A stretch of 64,000 nucleotides of DNA, taken from positions 1,113,632 through 1,177,631 of the forward strand of contig NW_023998470.1 in NCBI RefSeq assembly GCF_014805625.2, given 5' to 3'. Origin of the DNA: Glossina fuscipes. Taxonomy: Eukaryota; Arthropoda; Insecta; Diptera; Glossinidae. Under the pieces are notes generated by a model. It made no database searches. It saw nothing but the letters and a program-made list of their open reading frames with translations, and was not told the origin of the DNA. Positions 61,251 to 64,000 of this stretch are shown piece after piece; position 1 is the stretch's first letter; each line of letters opens with the position of its first letter. The position numbers and the translations under genes are program-made.

Positions 61251-62979
61251 TCATTTCAGGAATTTGTTTATGTACAAAGATTTACCTGCATAATGTCGTC
61301 CTAACTTATTGTCATTATGAGCAGGAAACTAGAGAATTTTTAAATTCTTTTCTATGACCTTTTGTTCAACCTAGAATTAAAAAAATAATTCTATAAGAAT
61401 AAGAGAAAACGCGCATTAATTAAAAAATATTTCCGGATTAAATAAATTTTTTGCGAATTTCTAAATTGCTTGAAAGCAGATTTTGTAACTAATCGTTAAT
61501 GCTGATAACATTAAAACAGAGACTGGAAACGTTATGGATGCTTCCTCTAATTCTCTGTTGGCAGGATTGTAAGCATCGATAATATGTAGCCATAGATAAT
61601 TATTATGAGATCGAGAGGTTGAGACCGACGCAATCACAAACTATAAATTATAGAAGGGTTTAATAGGTCCTTCAGGCTAATAATCATTTTAAGACCGAAT
61701 GGTAGTGAGTTCCACAATTTTAAAGGGTTTATATACATACATATATATATATAAATATTAAATGTAGGAAATATATGGTAGTACGAAGTATAAGACGAGC
61801 GTCTCAGAGCATGTACGCTATACGCGCAGACACGATAATGGTCAGGAGGAGGCTGGGAGAAAGTGTTTGTATACGCACCCTCGCTGATGATTTGTGCCAT
61901 CGGCGCGTAGTGGTACTCCAAAACGAGTGGGTGGGAACGCTGAGAAAGAACGACGTTGCAACTGGCATGATATAACTCCTAGTTTCATAAGCTATACGGA
62001 CGTTGGCCTTTAGTTTTTTACGTAAGTACAAAAACAACAACCAAAAGAATCTTTGCATCTATGCCAAGCGGCACCACTGAGAAGTCATAGTCCATATGTC
62101 AGTTCTTCACCGAAAGAGCCGAAGAAATCCTTAGGACAAACGAAAGAAAATCTGGGGTAAATAAAACGTTTGAGAGGAAGGATGAAAAAAAGGGGGAGGT
62201 AATCAACGCTTTTCGTCCGGGATGTGTGTAGGCAGTAAGTTTATGTATATACGTCTGTTTTGTACCAAAAATTTCTAATCACATCATCATAATTAATGGT
62301 GCAAACGTTGATGAAACCTTTATGGCAGCAATGTTGGTCTATTGCTATTATGGATTTTGAAAAGTCGAACCTTTGAGGTAGAGTCATGATGGCCTTGTAA
62401 GTAATATATGAAAACGGCACTGTTTAGACTTCCCGTGTAATATCTCATTTTGAAAGCGAAATACGCATGAAATAATCGTATCTGGATGTATTAAGCGAAG
62501 TGGCGTAGCGTAGTGTTGTTAACTGAAGGTGTACCGCCTTACGCTTTCAAGTTATTCAAATCGTATTAGTTTCTGTGTCCCGAACTATTGTAAACGCGAG
62601 AATTTATTTCAAAAGCAGGAGAAGAAGAAATAAGAGGAGAAGGATAATAAGGTTGAAGCTTCGTTAACAGTCAGAAAAATGATCAAAATGTTCTGCTTTG
62701 CTTACATAACATGTTAGGATTATTGAATATCGCGAAAAATGTCAAACCGTGCCCATAAGACAATTCTAGATTATAGACTCACCTAACAATAACTACTGTG
62801 CGGAATTAAAAAACAAACAAAAATTTCCTTATATCGAATGTTGTTCTGTCGAATATTATATCAAAATTGAAATAGTTTTTTTCCTGCTTTGAGAGAAAAC
62901 GCTTCTGATACGAAAAAAATCGGGATATTTTTCATTGCGATTGGAAATTTGTTGTAGAAAATTTTTAGTGGATATTAAA
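61251..62979. other. Non-coding stretch upstream of the DUF4777-like gene
   Basis: A strong 3' splice-like TTTTCATTTCAG ends at 61,259 without a clear exon after it. The segment 61,770-62,150 is GC-richer and may be an old transposon piece. A GAAGTGGCGTAGCGTAG end-like word lies at 62,498-62,514. TATA-like words occur at 62,830 and 62,858, but I cannot place a promoter for the downstream gene. Confidence 0.4.
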
Positions 62980-63264
62980 ATGGATTCTATAAGTATGCCT
63001 CCATTTAAAGGAAAGTTCGTGTTGGACGTTTTGGGTAATATCGGTCGTCCAGCAAATATAGAAGAAATCTTCGAATATTGTTGTCTAAACCATCCGGCCG
63101 TTTCAAATTATCTTTTAAACGCGATTAAGACTGCCATAGATGTTGGCGTACGCCATGGATTCGTTGATAAAATCGACGAGAGCTACTACGCTTTGACGAT
63201 GACATTAAATCCGAATGGGAATCTCTCTCCATCGAAAGCGGACGGCCAAAAACGTCAACAGTAA
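62980..63264 (+). CDS. Small DUF4777-like protein (94 aa)
   Basis: This is a single-exon frame of 94 residues. The start is ATG at 62,980 in the context TTAAAATGG (A at -3). The frame extends 15 codons upstream but only to a TTG, so the ATG is preferred. Residues 9-72 form a compact helical region: FKGKFVLDVLGNIGRPANI (9-27), a second helix (28-36), NYLLNAIKTAIDVGVRHGFV (43-62), then YYAL (69-72). The pattern of an N-terminal helix, GRP, a second helix and a final GF(V)...YYAL strand is what I recall for the insect-specific DUF4777 family of small proteins, which is winged-helix-like. The tail (73-94) is polar and basic. There is no signal peptide or membrane segment. The biochemical function of the family is unknown to me. 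The gene has its own poly(A) signal and converges on the gene at the window edge. Assignment is by pattern only. Confidence 0.65.
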   Translation: MDSISMPPFKGKFVLDVLGNIGRPANIEEIFEYCCLNHPAVSNYLLNAIKTAIDVGVRHGFVDKIDESYYALTMTLNPNGNLSPSKADGQKRQQ

Positions 63265-63303
63265 CAATATGTTTATGTTTAAATACTTTTCTCCTCCTAT
63301 TTG

Positions 63304-63309
63304 AATAAA
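63304..63309 (+). terminator. Poly(A) signal AATAAA
   Basis: A canonical AATAAA lies 40 bases after the stop codon of the 94-residue protein, followed by TGTGTAATTGTCAG, a GU-rich type downstream region. Confidence 0.6.
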
Positions 63310-63922
63310 TCTGTGTAATTGTCAGTCAAATGCTTAAAAGTATAAAATCTTTTTGGAAATTCTCCTGTATTTAGGAACGATTTAATTTAATAGAGCGAGA
63401 ATTCTTACATAATACACCGTAGAGATTGCAATGCATTGGCCCTTTTGTCTTGTAATCGAAAAATAGTTTGTAAGAATTGGAGCCATAAGTATATGGATAA
63501 GTATATATTATTATACAGGTTGGCAGGCTTTTTGATGTGTTGGGCATTCTCCAATATGCTCGCATTCAGGGAGAGTCAGCTTTTGCATGAATATAATGTG
63601 AATAATTGTCCTACATGAACTGGTGCATCTATTAGTCGGCCTTTTCCGACTATAAGGGTCTTACTTGTATTGATGTCTGTCAAATTATTATTACGGATCA
63701 ATTTTCATTGTATTAGAATATTTTCCATATAAAGTTAGGAACGGTTGTTTGGTAGGCATGGTTCCGATCTGCAATTACTAACAGTCCTTATTCGTTTTGT
63801 TTTTGTTGTATATTTTTAATTATAAAAAAAATGTACACAAATATATATACATTTACACATATATACATAAATAGAATAGAGATAGTAGCACATATAGAGG
63901 ATGAAGCTTTACTGAAACGAAT
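63310..63922. other. Intergenic space between two convergent genes
   Basis: It contains short chance frames and TATATATAC words at 63,840-63,868. On the minus strand an ATTAAA (plus strand TTTAAT at about 63,815) lies about 105 bases past the stop of the minus-strand gene and could be its poly(A) signal. Confidence 0.4.
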
Positions 63923-64000
63923 TCATTTTTCCGCGTTTAAAAAATTCTCCTTCTTTCTTTCGCCTTGCTTTTGTAGGCGCTTAGCTTCCTTTTCTAAGCG
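63923..64000 (-). CDS. C-terminal end of a lysine-rich protein (partial)
   Basis: Only the last 25 codons are inside the window. On the minus strand the single open frame from the edge reads RLEKEAKRLQKQGERKK and then ENFLNAEK, followed by TGA at 63,923-63,925. The other two minus frames hit stops within a few codons. The peptide is highly charged and would form a helix or coiled coil, with many Lys/Glu/Arg and no hydrophobic core. That fits the tail of a nuclear or ribosomal/RNA-associated protein, but no family can be named from it. The gene lies to the right and ends here, facing the 94-residue gene. It is partial because of the window edge, not a break. Confidence 0.5.
   Translation of the reverse strand, partial: RLEKEAKRLQKQGERKKENFLNAEK

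Noticed and set aside
61231..61320. Possible terminal exon after the strong acceptor TTTTCATTTCAG
   Set aside because: All three frames close within 15-35 codons, and none is clearly protein-like.
61775..61975. 66-codon plus frame in a GC-richer patch (RRRLGESVCIRTLADDLC)
   Set aside because: The composition is suggestive, but it overlaps an equally long minus frame and has no known motif. It may be an old transposon piece.
1..64000. CRISPR arrays, bacterial operons or phage regions
   Set aside because: No regularly spaced identical repeats with unique spacers occur. Composition, microsatellites, mariner relic and poly(A) signals are all those of an insect nuclear genome.

Overview
The window looks like a gene-poor stretch of a higher-fly (schizophoran dipteran) nuclear genome. 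A tephritid-like fly is my best guess, but that is inference. The reasons are the very AT-rich DNA, CAA/CAG-poor triplet runs, TTTG and TATATG simple repeats, abundant GA/CT and TA microsatellites, a mariner relic of the insect type, and dispersed repeats with a GGACGGACGG core. Assembly gaps (400 and 100 N) mark it as a draft scaffold. Nothing prokaryotic is present: no operons, no CRISPR array, no bacterial mobile elements. I found no convincing tRNA or rRNA gene.

Layout. Positions 1 to about 62,900 hold almost no protein-coding sequence that I can defend. They consist of two textures that alternate. One is a mosaic of old dispersed repeats: a repeat family with TACCCTACACCACTTT-like ends in about a dozen diverged copies, a pair of SINE-like fragments, a decayed mariner at 31.9-32.56 kb, a foldback element at 36.85-37.16 kb, a hairpin MITE-like element at 40.77-40.89 kb, a ~250-bp degenerate tandem repeat at 23.6-24.43 kb, and a pyrimidine-rich CATTGCTT-type tandem region at 52.43-53.69 kb. 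The other texture is blocks rich in simple sequence (7.38-7.86, 22.04-22.76, 34.26-35.30, 37.84-38.69, 57.08-58.66 and 59.57-61.2 kb). These resemble long introns or regulatory deserts of developmental and neuronal fly genes.

Real or likely genes cluster at the right edge. A 94-residue intronless protein resembling the insect DUF4777 small proteins lies at 62,980-63,264 (+), with a poly(A) signal 40 bp after its stop. It converges on the lysine-rich C-terminal end of a minus-strand gene that runs off the window at 64,000. Elsewhere there are only weak exon-like segments: 4,489-4,534 (+), 7,867-7,919 (+), 30,117-30,197 (-), 49,389-49,562 (-), and a possible two-exon remnant at 56,822-57,328 (+). 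They are listed with low confidence because they rest on open frames plus splice-like flanks only. Most long open frames in the window, including the longest (196 codons at 52.6 kb), are produced by low-complexity repeats and are not genes.

The most interesting unexplained items are the TIR-ended GGACGG family, the CATTGCTT repeat region, the ~250-bp tandem array, two AG|GTAAG juxtapositions that could be recursive splice sites in a very long intron, and the possible spliced remnant near 57 kb.
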